A stretch of DNA of 64,000 nt from Comamonadaceae bacterium. Its GTDB lineage: Bacteria > Pseudomonadota > Gammaproteobacteria > Burkholderiales > Burkholderiaceae_C. A program made the position numbers and the translations under genes. The stretch lies in NCBI GenBank assembly GCA_947373245.1, contig CANBWY010000001.1, positions 43,944-107,943 on the forward strand, in the 5' to 3' direction. The first letter of the stretch is position 1. Every line of letters starts with the position of its first letter. Shown piece after piece: positions 1 through 10,509 of this stretch. The notes beneath the pieces are model-generated. The model saw only the letters and a list, made by a program, of their open reading frames with translations. It had not been told where the DNA came from and searched no databases.

Positions 1-350
1 AGTTGCACCGCATCGTCCACACCCAAGGCTTTGGGCAAGGGCTTGGGGGCTTTAGGGGCGCGCACGTCTTGCACAGGGTTGCTGAGCACCTTGCCTTCGC
101 GGCCCAGCCACACATAAAAACCGCGCCAGCCCGACAAGATGAGCGCAATGCCGCGCCCGCTGCGTCCACCGCTGTGCATCTGTGACACCCAGCGTCGGAT
201 GTGCGTGTTTTGCACCGCCTCTAGCGCCACGTTGGCTTGGGCGGCGTACTCGGCGAGCTTTTGCAGGTCTAAGGTGTAGAGGGCCAGCGTGCGCTCGGCC
301 AAGCGCTTTTCAAAGCGAACGTGGTCGAGGTAGCGGGCGACCAAGCTCAT
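1..350 (-). CDS. xerC: Tyrosine recombinase XerC, N-terminal part (truncated by window edge)
   Basis: Reverse-strand translation from 350 gives MSLVARYLDHVRFEKRLAERTLALYTLDLQKLAEYAAQANVALEAVQNTHIRRWVSQMHSGGRSGRGIALILSGWRGFYVWLGREG..., a XerC-type core-binding domain; adjacency to DUF484 and dapF is the usual context. Confidence 0.85.
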   Translation of the reverse strand, partial: MSLVARYLDHVRFEKRLAERTLALYTLDLQKLAEYAAQANVALEAVQNTHIRRWVSQMHSGGRSGRGIALILSGWRGFYVWLGREGKVLSNPVQDVRAPKAPKPLPKALGVDDAVQ

Positions 351-373
351 GGTGTGATTGACCGCAAGTGGTT

Positions 374-1081
374 TTAACGCAGGTGTGACAACGCCGCGCT
401 GGCTAAGTCGCCCATGCGTTCGATGATGGTGGTGCCCATGCCCTCGTAGTAGCGCTGCGGGTCGGGCGAGGCCAACACCAACAAGCCAATCACAGGTTGC
501 TGCGCAGCGGTTTGCGGGGTGTCTTCTGGGCGCGTGGCGCGCAAAGCGATGAATGCCACCGACTGCGCGGCGGCGGGGTCAGCCAGCCACTGCACGGCAT
601 CGAAATTGTTTCTGATGCCCACATACGGCGTGGTCAAGGTGGCTGCGAAGTCTTTGATGGGGTCGATCACGCTTTGTGCAAAGGGCTCAATCTGGAACGC
701 CTCACTCACGCCCCACACCTTGATGGCCACTTGCGGCACCATGAAGTCGTGTTGGATGTGGTCGGCAATGGTGTGTGGCAAGTCGCGCGCGTTGCTGGTC
801 ATGAGCAAGGTTTTGACCCAGCGCTGCATGCGTTCAATCAGCACCTCGTTTTCCGTGCCGTGGCGCATCATGTCCATCATGCGCAGCTCAAGGGCACGAA
901 TTTTCTCGCGCATCATTTCAGCTTGGCGCTCTTGCAGGCTCACGGCGCGGTGGCTGTGCGGGCTGGTGAGTTTGACCGTGGCCAACAACTCAGCGTGGCG
1001 CTCAAAAAAATCAGGCGTGTTCACCAAAAAATTGGCGATGTCGTCTTCGGTGATGGGGTTCATCGCTGCGTTGTGGGTCAT
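374..1081 (-). CDS. DUF484 family protein
   Basis: [53 protein letters not shown]... typical DUF484; the upstream part of the supplied ORF overlaps dapF and is not counted. Confidence 0.88.
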   Translation of the reverse strand: MTHNAAMNPITEDDIANFLVNTPDFFERHAELLATVKLTSPHSHRAVSLQERQAEMMREKIRALELRMMDMMRHGTENEVLIERMQRWVKTLLMTSNARDLPHTIADHIQHDFMVPQVAIKVWGVSEAFQIEPFAQSVIDPIKDFAATLTTPYVGIRNNFDAVQWLADPAAAQSVAFIALRATRPEDTPQTAAQQPVIGLLVLASPDPQRYYEGMGTTIIERMGDLASAALSHLR

Positions 1082-1965
1082 AGGGTGTCCGGTATCGTGA
1101 TTTCGCCTTGGAAGACGGTGGTGGCTGGGCCGGTCATGCGCACCGAAGTGTCGCCGCCCTGCCATTCGATGAGAAGTGTGCCGCCGTGGGTCTGCACGCG
1201 CACACTTGCGTCCAGCAAGCCCCAGCGTATGCCGGTCACCACTGCCGCACAAGCGCCCGTGCCGCACGCCAGCGTTTCGCCGGCGCCGCGCTCGAACACG
1301 CGCAAGCGCACCGCGCCGCGGTTGAGCACTTGCATGAAGCCCGCGTTCACGCGTTTGGGGAAGGCGGCATGGTTTTCGATCAAGGGGCCTTGCTCAAGCA
1401 CAGGAGCGGTGTCCACATCGGCCACCACTTGCACGGCGTGCGGGTTGCCCATGGAGAGCACGCCGACTTTGGGCATGTCGCCGTTGCTCAGGGGCAGTTG
1501 CCACACCTGCGCGTCAGCAGCGCTGGCGGGTTGACCGGCCAGACCCAAGGGTGTGGCGTGCGCGGCGTTAAACGGCACTTGGGGCAAGTCAAACACGGGC
1601 GCGCCCATGTCAACGCTCACTTGACCGTCTGGCATTTCGTGCAAGGTGATCACACCGCCGTGCACTTTGACGCGCACGGTGGTTTTGTCGGTCAGGCCTT
1701 GCTCGCGCACAAAGCGCACAAAGCAGCGCGAGCCGTTGCCGCACTGTTCCACTTCACCGCCATCGGCGTTGTGGATGAGGTATTCAAAGTCGACGTCGGA
1801 CTGGGGCGCGGGGCGCACGGTCAGAATTTGATCTGCCCCCACACCAAAGTGGCGATCGGCCAGAAAACGGTACTGGGCGGGCGTGAGGTTCAGCGGTTGC
1901 GCGGTCTCGTCCAAGACCACAAAGTCGTTGCCTGCGCCCTGCATTTTGGTGAAGCGGATTTGCAT
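1078..1965 (-). CDS. dapF: Diaminopimelate epimerase
   Basis: [20 protein letters not shown]..., ...[16 protein letters not shown]..., ...[17 protein letters not shown]... active-site motifs. Confidence 0.97.
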   Translation of the reverse strand: MQIRFTKMQGAGNDFVVLDETAQPLNLTPAQYRFLADRHFGVGADQILTVRPAPQSDVDFEYLIHNADGGEVEQCGNGSRCFVRFVREQGLTDKTTVRVKVHGGVITLHEMPDGQVSVDMGAPVFDLPQVPFNAAHATPLGLAGQPASAADAQVWQLPLSNGDMPKVGVLSMGNPHAVQVVADVDTAPVLEQGPLIENHAAFPKRVNAGFMQVLNRGAVRLRVFERGAGETLACGTGACAAVVTGIRWGLLDASVRVQTHGGTLLIEWQGGDTSVRMTGPATTVFQGEITIPDTL

Positions 1966-2065
1966 GCCCCGATTATCGAGCACGTCGCTGTCGCGAAGTG
2001 GGCAGACCGTTCAAGCGCTTGCGTTTATGCTCGCGCCTTCTTTGAACTGAACCTGAGACACCAAC

Positions 2066-2623
2066 ATGCGCATTCCTGCTTGGACCCCCGAACAAAAACA
2101 CCAACCGCAAGATTTGGTTGACGCCATCCTCGCCCGTCGCGGCGGCGAACTGATCAACCTCGACACCGCATTGCTGTGGAGCGAGCCCGTGGCACGGGGA
2201 TGGAATGTGTATTTGAAAAACGTGCGTACGGGCCTGCCCACCAGTCGCAAGCTGTGCGAGCTGGGCATTTGCACTGTGGCACTGCTGACCGGTGCCACCT
2301 ATGAGTACCACCACCACGCACCCGACTTTTTACATGCCGGAGGCACACAGGCCGAGCTAGACGCCTTAAACCGCGTGGTGCAAGGTGATGCCCGTCAACC
2401 CGTGACCGATGCCGCCCTGGGTGAGATTGAACGTTTGGTGGTGCAATACGCCGCGCAAATGACACGCGACGTGAAAGTGGAAGACGCGTTGTTTGCGGCC
2501 CTGCAAACCCGCTTCACCACCACCGAGTTGGTGGAGTTGACCATCGCGATTGCCACCTACAACATGGTGGCCCGCTTTTTAGTCGCTTTGCAAATCACGC
2601 CAGAGGGTGAACCCGCGCGTTGA
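2066..2623 (+). CDS. Carboxymuconolactone decarboxylase / AhpD-like family protein
   Basis: 185-aa all-helical protein with ...RKLCELGICTVALLTGATYEYHHHAPDFLHAGGTQAELDAL..., ...TTTELVELTIAIATYNMVARFLVAL pattern. Confidence 0.7.
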   Translation: MRIPAWTPEQKHQPQDLVDAILARRGGELINLDTALLWSEPVARGWNVYLKNVRTGLPTSRKLCELGICTVALLTGATYEYHHHAPDFLHAGGTQAELDALNRVVQGDARQPVTDAALGEIERLVVQYAAQMTRDVKVEDALFAALQTRFTTTELVELTIAIATYNMVARFLVALQITPEGEPAR

Positions 2624-2626
2624 CCC

Positions 2627-3607
2627 TCAGTCAACCTTGATGCCGTTTTCCTTCACGACCTTGGCCCAAACGGTCATCTGTTTGTCGATGAAGGTGCTGG
2701 CGTGGGCCACGCTGCCGCCAGACACGTCAATGCCTTGCGCGTCGAGCTTCTTGGCCACCTCGGGGTTCTTCAGCACCTTGTTGAGCTCTTCGTTCATGCG
2801 CTTGACGATCTCGGGAGGTGTTTTGGCCGAGGCCAACACCGCCCACCACGCCGGCGCGTCAAAGCCGGGGTAGCCGTTTTCAGCAATCGTGGGCACATTG
2901 GGCAAATCGGCCGCACGTTGGGTGGTGGTCACCGCCAAGGGCCGCATGCGACCGCTGTCGATGTGGGGTTTGGTCAAGAACACCGTGCCGATGGACAAAG
3001 GCACATGGCCCGCAATCGCATCGCTCATCATCGGACCGCCGCCTTTGTAGGGCACGTGCGTCAATTCCACGTGCGTATCTTTGGCCAGCAGCGCCATCGC
3101 CAAATGGCCCAAGCTGCCGTTGCCAATCGAGCCAAAGCTCACGTTCTTTTTGGCTTTTGCAGCGGCCATCACGTCAGCAAATGTTTTGTATTCGGAGTTC
3201 ACATTGGTGGCCAACACCATGGGCGATGTGCCCACCAGCACCAAAGGAATCAAGTCCTTCTTGCTGTCAAATGGCATATTGGGGTTAAGGCTGGGGTTCA
3301 CGCCATGTGTGTCAAACACCACCGCGAAGGTGTAACCATCCGCCGGCGCTTGCACCACGGCTGCCGTGCCAATGACGCCCGATGCGCCACCCCGGTTTTC
3401 CACAATCACCGTTTGTCCCAACTGCTGTTGCAAGGGCTGCGCAAGAATGCGTGCCACTTGGTCCACCGAGCCGCCCGGGGGGAACACGGCCACCAGTTTG
3501 ATGGGCTGCTTGGTGGGCCACGCTTGCGCAGTGGCCAGCTGCGGCAGGCTGAGGGCGGCCAAAGTCAGGGCCAGACCGAGTGCGGATTTGAAATGACGTG
3601 GTTGCAT
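2627..3607 (-). CDS. Bug-family (tripartite tricarboxylate) periplasmic substrate-binding protein
   Basis: Signal peptide, then WPTKQPIKLVAVFPPGGSVDQVARILAQPLQQQLGQTVIVENRGGASGVIGTAAV: canonical Bug/TctC N-terminus. Confidence 0.93.
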   Translation of the reverse strand: MQPRHFKSALGLALTLAALSLPQLATAQAWPTKQPIKLVAVFPPGGSVDQVARILAQPLQQQLGQTVIVENRGGASGVIGTAAVVQAPADGYTFAVVFDTHGVNPSLNPNMPFDSKKDLIPLVLVGTSPMVLATNVNSEYKTFADVMAAAKAKKNVSFGSIGNGSLGHLAMALLAKDTHVELTHVPYKGGGPMMSDAIAGHVPLSIGTVFLTKPHIDSGRMRPLAVTTTQRAADLPNVPTIAENGYPGFDAPAWWAVLASAKTPPEIVKRMNEELNKVLKNPEVAKKLDAQGIDVSGGSVAHASTFIDKQMTVWAKVVKENGIKVD

Positions 3608-3746
3608 GCTTTAAATCTCCAAAACGTTTTGTCTTAGTCAAATTGTTGATGCAAGCCCGTCGCAAATGCATGCGGCTTCTACGCAAGGGTAAACACGAGG
3701 CATTCATGACACGGCCACCGCATCCGTGCCTCCCCATAATGTGCAG

Positions 3747-5414
3747 ATGGTCCGATCTACCCAACTCATTCACCCGCAGCGCGAACCCGCCCGCGTGCTT
3801 CCCGCTGCCACCGTTTTGTTACTGCGCGATGGCGCGCAAGGCCCAGAAGTCTTGATGACGCGCCGCGCCATGACCGCCAGCTTTGCCCCCGGCGCCTATG
3901 TGTTTCCGGGCGGCGGCATCGATGCAGCTGACGCGCTGGCCCATCCGCACGCCAAGCGCCGCAGCACGCAAAGCGATTTGCATCTCACGCAGGCCATCGC
4001 AGCCATTCGCGAAAGCTTTGAAGAACTCGGCATTTTGTTGGCCCGTCATGCCAACGGGCAAATGGCCAGCGCCGCAGACATTGCCGCCCTCGACCGCCAT
4101 GCCCCCCAAGGCGACTTTGCTGCGCAGTGCGCTGCACGTGGCCTCACACTGGCCGCCGACGAGGTGTTTTTACTCACCCACTGGGTGACCGACCGCGATC
4201 TGCCACGCCGCTTTGACGTGCCCTTTTTGGTCACCCGCATGCCCGACGCACAAACCCCCGTGGCCGACGAGAAAGAACAGTTCGACCCGGTGTGGGTGCG
4301 CCCTGCCGAAGCCTTGGCGCGCCACGCCGAGGGCAACTTCTTCATCATCTACCCCACCATCCGCACGCTCGAGCGCTTGCAAAGCTACGCCACCGTCAAC
4401 AGCATCTTGGCCGATTGCCAGAGCGAGCAACCGTGGTTCACTAGCTGCCCGCGTGCGGGCTGGCTAGGCGGCAAAGAAGCCCGCTACATGGAGCACGAAG
4501 CGCCCTTTGGCGAATTGGCGTTGACCTGCCCTGATGGGCAAATGCTGCACCACCTCGATTGGGTGACCGACCAAGCGGTGCTGCTGCTGAAAAACGTGCA
4601 ACGCCTCACCGCCCCCAACCCAGGCGTGATGACCGGGCCCGGCACCAACAGCTATTTGGTGGGCGACCCCGACAGTGGCTATGCCGCCATCGACCCCGGC
4701 CCGGCGGACAGCGAACACCTAGACCGCTTGTGGCGCGCCGCAGGCGGCAACATCCGACTCATCGTGTGCACCCACTCACACCCCGACCACTCGCCCGGCG
4801 CGGCACCGCTGCAAGCCTTGTGCGCGCAACACGGCCACCAGCCGCCCATCCTCGGCTTAGCCTCGCACGCCTCAGCGCGTGCCGCCAGCGCCTTCACGCC
4901 GGACCGTGAGGTACGCGATGGCGAACGGCTGGTGCTGCAAGGTGCAAATGCCACGCATAGCCTGCGCGTGCTTCATACGCCGGGCCACGCAGCCAACCAC
5001 CTGTGCTTGGTGTTGGAGGAAGACGGCTTGTTGTTCAGTGGCGACCATGTGCTCAACGGCAGCACCACCGTCATCGACCCGCCCGACGGCGACATGAACG
5101 ACTACTTGAACTCGCTGGACAAACTCCTGGCAGCGTGTGAGCAAGACCGCATTGACTTCATCTTGCCCGCCCACGGCTACGTGCTGGGCAATCTGTGGGA
5201 TGCGCCGCACGACGCGCGTGCGTGCATCCGCCACCTCCAAGCGCATCGTCTCAAACGCGAAGCCAAAATCTTGAAAGTCATGCAACAACACCCCGACGCC
5301 AGCATGGACGATTGGGTCAGACAAGCCTACGACGACGTGCCCCCGCGTCTGTGGCCCGTCGCCATGCGCTCGCTGTTGGCGCATGTGGCGCGCATTCGCA
5401 GCTTGGCGTCATAA
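3747..5414 (+). CDS. Fusion protein: NUDIX hydrolase domain + metallo-beta-lactamase-fold hydrolase (LACTB2-like)
   Basis: N-terminal FAPGAYVFPGGGIDAAD...AIRESFEELGILLA (Nudix-box-like) and C-terminal VCTHSHPDHSPGA...HTPGHAANHLCLVLEEDGLLFSGDHV (MBL HxHxDH and later metal ligands) in one ORF. Confidence 0.85.
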   Translation: MVRSTQLIHPQREPARVLPAATVLLLRDGAQGPEVLMTRRAMTASFAPGAYVFPGGGIDAADALAHPHAKRRSTQSDLHLTQAIAAIRESFEELGILLARHANGQMASAADIAALDRHAPQGDFAAQCAARGLTLAADEVFLLTHWVTDRDLPRRFDVPFLVTRMPDAQTPVADEKEQFDPVWVRPAEALARHAEGNFFIIYPTIRTLERLQSYATVNSILADCQSEQPWFTSCPRAGWLGGKEARYMEHEAPFGELALTCPDGQMLHHLDWVTDQAVLLLKNVQRLTAPNPGVMTGPGTNSYLVGDPDSGYAAIDPGPADSEHLDRLWRAAGGNIRLIVCTHSHPDHSPGAAPLQALCAQHGHQPPILGLASHASARAASAFTPDREVRDGERLVLQGANATHSLRVLHTPGHAANHLCLVLEEDGLLFSGDHVLNGSTTVIDPPDGDMNDYLNSLDKLLAACEQDRIDFILPAHGYVLGNLWDAPHDARACIRHLQAHRLKREAKILKVMQQHPDASMDDWVRQAYDDVPPRLWPVAMRSLLAHVARIRSLAS

Positions 5415-5451
5415 CTAGCGAGAAGCGAAAGAATCGCTACTGGCCTTGACG

Positions 5452-6210
5452 CTACGCCTGTGGCTTGGCTTGCGTGGCCAAAAATGTGCGCGCCACGCTA
5501 GGCGAAATTTGCGCCCACGCCTCATCGCTCAAGTGCGCGGGCTTTTTTTTGTTAAACGTGATTTTGGTGTCTTTAGAAAAACCGTTCATGGCAAACACCA
5601 CGCAGTTGGTCGTACCCGGTGCGTTCACCACCCACAAAGCGCCGTCAAAGGCCGACTCGATTCGGTCCACATACACATCGCGGTAGGGGCTGAAGCGGTG
5701 CAGGTTGGCAACGGCCACGCCGCCCGGTGTCAGCACACGGCGGCAATCGGAATAAAACTGGGGCGAGCACAGCTGCTCTGGCATACCTTGCGGGTCAAAG
5801 CCATCGACCAACACCACGTCAAAGGTTTGCTCGGTGTGGGCCATGAAGTCAGCGGCGTCCATTTGCAGCACTTGAAACCGCGCATCGTCATCGGGGATGC
5901 AAAAGCTTTGGCGCAAGGCAATGACGTGCGGGTTGATTTCCACCACCGTGATGTGCGTGTCGGGCAAATGCTTGTAGCAAAACTTGGCCAGCGAGCCGCC
6001 GCCCAAGCCCACCATCAACATACGTTTGGGCTGCGGGTGAAACAGCAGCACGCCCATCATCAAACGCGTGTATTCAAACTGCAACTCGTCGGGCCGCGCC
6101 ACGCTCATGCGGCTTTGGATGTCAATGTCTGAAAACACCATCGACTTGGCTAATGCCGTTTCGTGCACGATGGGTTTTTCAAAATCGTCGCTGGGCGTTG
6201 GGTGTGACAT
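5452..6210 (-). CDS. Spermidine synthase-like / SAM-dependent methyltransferase-fold protein
   Basis: MLMVGLGGGSLAKFCYKHLPDTHITVVEINPHVIALRQSF...DVVLVDGFDPQGMPEQLCSPQFYSDCRRVLTPGGVAVANL. Confidence 0.8.
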   Translation of the reverse strand: MSHPTPSDDFEKPIVHETALAKSMVFSDIDIQSRMSVARPDELQFEYTRLMMGVLLFHPQPKRMLMVGLGGGSLAKFCYKHLPDTHITVVEINPHVIALRQSFCIPDDDARFQVLQMDAADFMAHTEQTFDVVLVDGFDPQGMPEQLCSPQFYSDCRRVLTPGGVAVANLHRFSPYRDVYVDRIESAFDGALWVVNAPGTTNCVVFAMNGFSKDTKITFNKKKPAHLSDEAWAQISPSVARTFLATQAKPQA

Positions 6211-6277
6211 CTCGGTCTTTCAAAGTGAGATGCACGTCAGCCAAAGCCAACCGAAAAAATCTCGAAACAAATAAAAG

Positions 6278-6600
6278 TGTGAAGCTCGCCGATACGCCGG
6301 ATTCTGTGCACGCGGGTTGCCCCACGCGTGACCGTCATTAATCTGGGCCGAGGGTTGCCCACTCGGCTCGGTGCTACCTACCCGCCAACTCAGCGAACCG
6401 CCTCAACGTTGGCCTACTTGGTATTGCTGCGCGTAGAGATTGCCCGTTTCACCCGAACTAAATCGGCTCGTCTCTGTTGCTCTGATCCTCACCTCACGGT
6501 GGAGAGGTGTTACCTCTTACGCTGTCCTACGCAGTCCGGACGTTCCTCCAGTGCCTGGTTTCCCAGATTGCACCAGCGACGGCCTAGCGAACTTCACGCG
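6278..6600 (-). ncRNA. rnpB: RNase P RNA (bacterial type A)
   Basis: Reverse strand: GTGAAGTTCGCTAGGCCGTCGC...GGGAAACCAGGCACTGGAGGAACGTCCGGACT...GAGGATCAGAGCAACAGAGA...GGGTAGGTAGCACCGAGCCG...GCGTGGGGCAACCCGCGTGCACAGAATCCGGCGTATCGGCGAGCTTCACAC; conserved CR-I/CR-V core. Ends approximate. Confidence 0.95.
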
Positions 6601-6707
6601 GTGATTATCGCTAATGCGCGAGTCCTGATCTTTGAGAGCCAAACTCAGCAGCATCACAAGCGTCCTGCTGACAATGCATTCACACTGAAATCTTGAAAGG
6701 GGCATGT

Positions 6708-6977
6708 GTGAATCAAAAGCGCCAACAAACATGGTGGTCCCCCTTGGTGCACTTTGGTGTTCATGTCGTGGTGGGCTCATTGATTTTTGTGTTGATCTCA
6801 CTCCCCGCTTTTGGACTGGGCTTAGTGGTTCAGTACTTAGCAGTCAATGGGACGGCGCCCTATGTCATTCAAGTGCTGACTTTATTAGAATATGCCATCT
6901 TCACCATTGATGCCATGGCTTTCTTGGCTTATCTGGTGATTACCGGCATTCATGCTGTGAGGGAGATGACGGAATGA
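6708..6977 (+). CDS. Small hypothetical membrane protein (two predicted hydrophobic segments)
   Basis: GTG start with upstream GAAAGGGG; VNQKRQQTWWSPLVHFGVHVVVGSLIFVLISLPAFGLGLVVQYLAV...LLEYAIFTIDAMAFLAYLVITGIHAVREMTE; stop overlaps the next ATG (ATGA). Confidence 0.6.
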   Translation: MNQKRQQTWWSPLVHFGVHVVVGSLIFVLISLPAFGLGLVVQYLAVNGTAPYVIQVLTLLEYAIFTIDAMAFLAYLVITGIHAVREMTE

Positions 6978-7141
6978 ACAAGCTCTTATATGAAATGCAA
7001 GTGGCGGCAAAGCAGGCACCTAGGCTTTACTTTGCGCCATTTGTGGGTGCCGTGACGGCCATGAAAAAAGAAGTCCGCGCCCTTCGCCGAACAACAGCGC
7101 AAACAACCACCAAAGAGTCAAACAGCAAAGTACCTGTTTAA
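6974..7141 (+). CDS. Small hypothetical protein (55 aa), translationally coupled to preceding ORF
   Basis: ATGA overlap; MNKLLYEMQVAAKQAPRLYFAPFVGAVTAMKKEVRALRRTTAQTTTKESNSKVPV; followed by an intrinsic terminator. Confidence 0.55.
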   Translation: MNKLLYEMQVAAKQAPRLYFAPFVGAVTAMKKEVRALRRTTAQTTTKESNSKVPV

Positions 7142-7159
7142 TTTCAAAAACTCACGCAA

Positions 7160-7179
7160 CCCGCCGCTGGCGGGTTTTT
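7160..7179 (+). terminator. Intrinsic terminator
   Basis: CCCGCC-GCT-GGCGGG followed by TTTTT just after the 55-aa ORF. Confidence 0.75.
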
Positions 7180-7222
7180 CAATCTCCAACATGACTGCCC
7201 GATCACCACGGGCCACACGCTT

Positions 7223-9082
7223 GTGATTCGACTCTCAGAACTCAAACTCCCGCTGTCTGCTCTTCCCCTTGAAGAACGCCGCGCCGCCGATGCGCCCGCC
7301 GAAACCGAGGCAGACCGCCAGCTCCCACCTCACCCGATTGATGCACTGCGCGCTTTAGCCGCTGAGACTTTGGGGGTTTCAACAGACGCCATCGCCACGC
7401 TAGAGGTGTTCAAGCGCAGCTTTGATGCGCGCAAGCAAAACTTGCTGGTGGTCTACATCGTGGACATCACCTTGACCGACACATCGCAAGAAGCCGCGCT
7501 GCTGGTCAAGTACGAAAAAAACTCACACATTCAGCCCACGCCAGACATGACGTGGCACGCGCCCGCACACGCGCCGGGTGATTGGGGCACGGCATCTTCA
7601 ACAGGTGCAGGCGAACGCCCTGTGGTGGTGGGCTTTGGCCCCTGCGGTATTTTTGCGGCACTGGTATTGGCGCAAATGGGCTTCAAGCCCATCGTGATTG
7701 AGCGTGGCACCCCCATGCGCCAACGCACGAAAGACACCTGGGGCTTGTGGCGTAAAAAGATTTTGAATGCGGAGAGCAACGTGCAGTTCGGCGAAGGCGG
7801 TGCAGGCACGTTCTCGGATGGCAAGCTGTACAGCCAAATCAAAGACCCACGCCACTTGGGCCGCAAGGTGATGCACGAGTTTGTGCGCTTTGGTGCGCCT
7901 GAAGAAATTTTGTTTGCCGCGCACCCGCACATCGGCACGTTCAAGCTGGTGAAAGTGGTGGAAGGGCTGCGCGAAGAAATCATCCGCTTGGGCGGCGAGG
8001 TGCGCTTTGAGCAACGCGTGGTGGATATTGAATATGAAGAGACCACTGGCACCAAATACAACACGACCAACGCGTCATCATCCAGAGCCATCCAAGCCCT
8101 GCACATCTTGAACAACGCCACGGGCGAGCGCTACACCCTACCCGCCCACCATGTGGTGATCGCGCTGGGCCACAGCGCGCGCGACACCTTCACCATGCTG
8201 CACCGCCATGCCGTGGCGATGGAAGCCAAGCCGTTTTCGGTGGGCGTGCGCATTGAACACCCCCAAGGCGTGATTGACCGCGCACGTTGGGGCCAGCACG
8301 CGGGCCACCCGCTGCTAGGCGCTGCCGACTACAAACTGGTGCACCACGCTGAAAACGGCCGCGCCGTGTACAGCTTTTGCATGTGCCCCGGCGGCACCGT
8401 GGTGGCCGCCACCAGCGAAGCCGGCCGTGTGGTGACCAACGGCATGAGCCAGTACTCACGCGCCGAGCGCAACGCCAACGCGGGACTCGTGGTGGGCATT
8501 GACCCGAGTGACTACCCCACCGACCCCGCCGCCTTTGAAGCCGAGTTAGGTCAAGCGCTAGGCAATACCGTGCGCCACACCACACACGATGCGCCCGGTG
8601 GCTACCACCCGCTGGCAGGCTTGGTGTTGCAACGCCAACTCGAAGCCCACGCCTACACCTTGGGTGGCAGCAGCTACGAAGCCCCCGCACAGTTGGTGGG
8701 CGACTTTGTGGCCGACCGTGCTTCCACCGCCTTGGGCAGCGTGGCACCTTCGTACAAACCGGGCGTGAAGATGGGCAGCCTCAACAGCGCATTGCCCCAC
8801 TACGCCATCACCGCCATGCGCGAAGCGCTGCCCGTGTTTGGCCAAAAAATCAAAGGTTTTGACATGCATGACGCGGTGATGACCGGTGTGGAAACTCGCA
8901 CCTCATCGCCCCTGCGCATTGCGCGTGAAGACGACACGCTGCAAAGCCCGACGCTGTCGGGCTTGTACCCAGCGGGCGAAGGTGCTGGCTATGCCGGCGG
9001 CATTTTGTCAGCGGGCGTAGATGGCATTAAAGTAGGCGAAGCCGTCGCACGACACATCATTTCTTCAAGGAGCAACCCATGA
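7223..9082 (+). CDS. NAD(P)/FAD-dependent oxidoreductase (uncharacterised FAD-dependent dehydrogenase family)
   Basis: [30 protein letters not shown] dinucleotide-binding motif; C-terminal [32 protein letters not shown]. Confidence 0.88.
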   Translation: MIRLSELKLPLSALPLEERRAADAPAETEADRQLPPHPIDALRALAAETLGVSTDAIATLEVFKRSFDARKQNLLVVYIVDITLTDTSQEAALLVKYEKNSHIQPTPDMTWHAPAHAPGDWGTASSTGAGERPVVVGFGPCGIFAALVLAQMGFKPIVIERGTPMRQRTKDTWGLWRKKILNAESNVQFGEGGAGTFSDGKLYSQIKDPRHLGRKVMHEFVRFGAPEEILFAAHPHIGTFKLVKVVEGLREEIIRLGGEVRFEQRVVDIEYEETTGTKYNTTNASSSRAIQALHILNNATGERYTLPAHHVVIALGHSARDTFTMLHRHAVAMEAKPFSVGVRIEHPQGVIDRARWGQHAGHPLLGAADYKLVHHAENGRAVYSFCMCPGGTVVAATSEAGRVVTNGMSQYSRAERNANAGLVVGIDPSDYPTDPAAFEAELGQALGNTVRHTTHDAPGGYHPLAGLVLQRQLEAHAYTLGGSSYEAPAQLVGDFVADRASTALGSVAPSYKPGVKMGSLNSALPHYAITAMREALPVFGQKIKGFDMHDAVMTGVETRTSSPLRIAREDDTLQSPTLSGLYPAGEGAGYAGGILSAGVDGIKVGEAVARHIISSRSNP

Positions 9083-9996
9083 AAGCCCACAGCGTTTTAG
9101 ACACCATCGGCCACACGCCTCACATCCGCATCAACCGCCTGTTTGGCAACACACATCAGGTGTGGGTCAAGTCTGAGCGCGCCAACCCCGGTGGCTCTAT
9201 CAAAGACCGCATCGCGTTGGCGATGGTGGAAGACGCTGAGAAGTCTGGTGCTTTGAAGCCAGGCGGCACCATCATCGAGCCGACATCGGGCAACACAGGC
9301 GTGGGCTTGGCCATGGTGGCCGCCGTCAAAGGCTACAAGCTGGTCCTGGTCATGCCCGACAGCATGAGCATCGAGCGCCGCCGCTTGATGCTGGCCTATG
9401 GCGCCTCGTTTGATTTGACGCCACGCGAAAAAGGCATGAAGGGCGCCATCGCCCGCGCCGAAGAACTGGCCGCACAAACACCCGGCGCGTGGATTCCACA
9501 ACAGTTTGAAAACCCAGCCAATATCGACATTCACGCACGCACCACGGCGCAAGAAATCATCGCTGACTTCCCCGAAGGCGTGGACGTGCTCATCACGGGC
9601 GTGGGCACGGGCGGCCATTTAACGGGCACAGCCAAAGTGCTCAAAGCCAAGTGGCCTAAGCTCAAGGTGTACGCCGTCGAGCCTTCGGCCTCACCCGTCA
9701 TCTCTGGCGGCGCACCGGCACCCCACCCCATCCAAGGCATTGGCGCTGGTTTTATTCCTAAGAACTTAGACACCACGTTGCTAGACGGCGTGATTCAAGT
9801 CGAAGCCGACGCGGCCCGCGAAATGGGTCGTCGCAGTGCTGCCGAAGAAGGTTTGTTGGTGGGCATTTCGTCGGGCGCCACGCTGGCCGCGATTGCACAA
9901 AAGTTGCCAGAGATTGCAGCGGGCGCTACGGTGCTGGGCTTTAACTACGACACGGGCGAGCGTTACTTATCTGTGGATGGCTACTTACCTGTTTAA
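9079..9996 (+). CDS. cysK: Cysteine synthase (O-acetylserine sulfhydrylase)
   Basis: [58 protein letters not shown]-fold motifs. Confidence 0.9.
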   Translation: MKAHSVLDTIGHTPHIRINRLFGNTHQVWVKSERANPGGSIKDRIALAMVEDAEKSGALKPGGTIIEPTSGNTGVGLAMVAAVKGYKLVLVMPDSMSIERRRLMLAYGASFDLTPREKGMKGAIARAEELAAQTPGAWIPQQFENPANIDIHARTTAQEIIADFPEGVDVLITGVGTGGHLTGTAKVLKAKWPKLKVYAVEPSASPVISGGAPAPHPIQGIGAGFIPKNLDTTLLDGVIQVEADAAREMGRRSAAEEGLLVGISSGATLAAIAQKLPEIAAGATVLGFNYDTGERYLSVDGYLPV

Positions 9997-10012
9997 GCGA
10001 AAGGCGTCTGGC

Positions 10013-10459
10013 ATGTCCAACCGCACCATTCATCTTCACCGCGTCCTCAAAACCTCACCCGAAAAAGTCTATCGCGCTTTTCTGGAAGGCAGCGCTTTGG
10101 CCAAGTGGTTGCCGCCCTATGGCTTCACGTGTACCGTGCATCACCTCGAGCCACAAGTGGGTGGCACCTTCCGCATGTCGTTTCACAATTTCGGCAGCGG
10201 CAACGGCCATTCGTTTGGTGGCGAGTACCTTGAACTCGTGCCCAACCAACGCATCCGCTACACCGACAAGTTTGAAGACCCCAACTTGCCCGGCGTGCTG
10301 GAGGTGACGGTGTCACTCACACCCGTAATCTGCGGTACGGAGGTCAACATCAGCCAAGCCGGCATTCCCGATGCCATTCCGCTGGAGATGTGCTACTTGG
10401 GCTGGCAAGAATCATTGGAACAATTGGCCAAACTGGTTGAGCCAGATATTCCGGGCTAA
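10013..10459 (+). CDS. SRPBCC/AHSA1 family protein
   Basis: MSNRTIHLHRVLKTSPEKVYRAFLEGSALAKWLPPYGFTCTVHHLEPQVGGTFRMSFHNF...GWQESLEQLAKLVEP. Confidence 0.88.
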   Translation: MSNRTIHLHRVLKTSPEKVYRAFLEGSALAKWLPPYGFTCTVHHLEPQVGGTFRMSFHNFGSGNGHSFGGEYLELVPNQRIRYTDKFEDPNLPGVLEVTVSLTPVICGTEVNISQAGIPDAIPLEMCYLGWQESLEQLAKLVEPDIPG

Positions 10460-10482
10460 CAGGTCAGAAGTTCAAAGTTTTG

Positions 10483-10509
10483 CAGCGCCCCTCAGAGGCG
10501 CTGTTTTTT
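10483..10509 (+). terminator. Intrinsic terminator between convergent genes
   Basis: CAGCGCC-CCTCAGA-GGCGCTG followed by TTTTTT. Confidence 0.8.

Noticed and set aside
6328-6801. ORFs 6328..6696 (+) and 6517..6801 (-)
   Set aside because: They overlap the RNase P RNA gene; no protein-like features.
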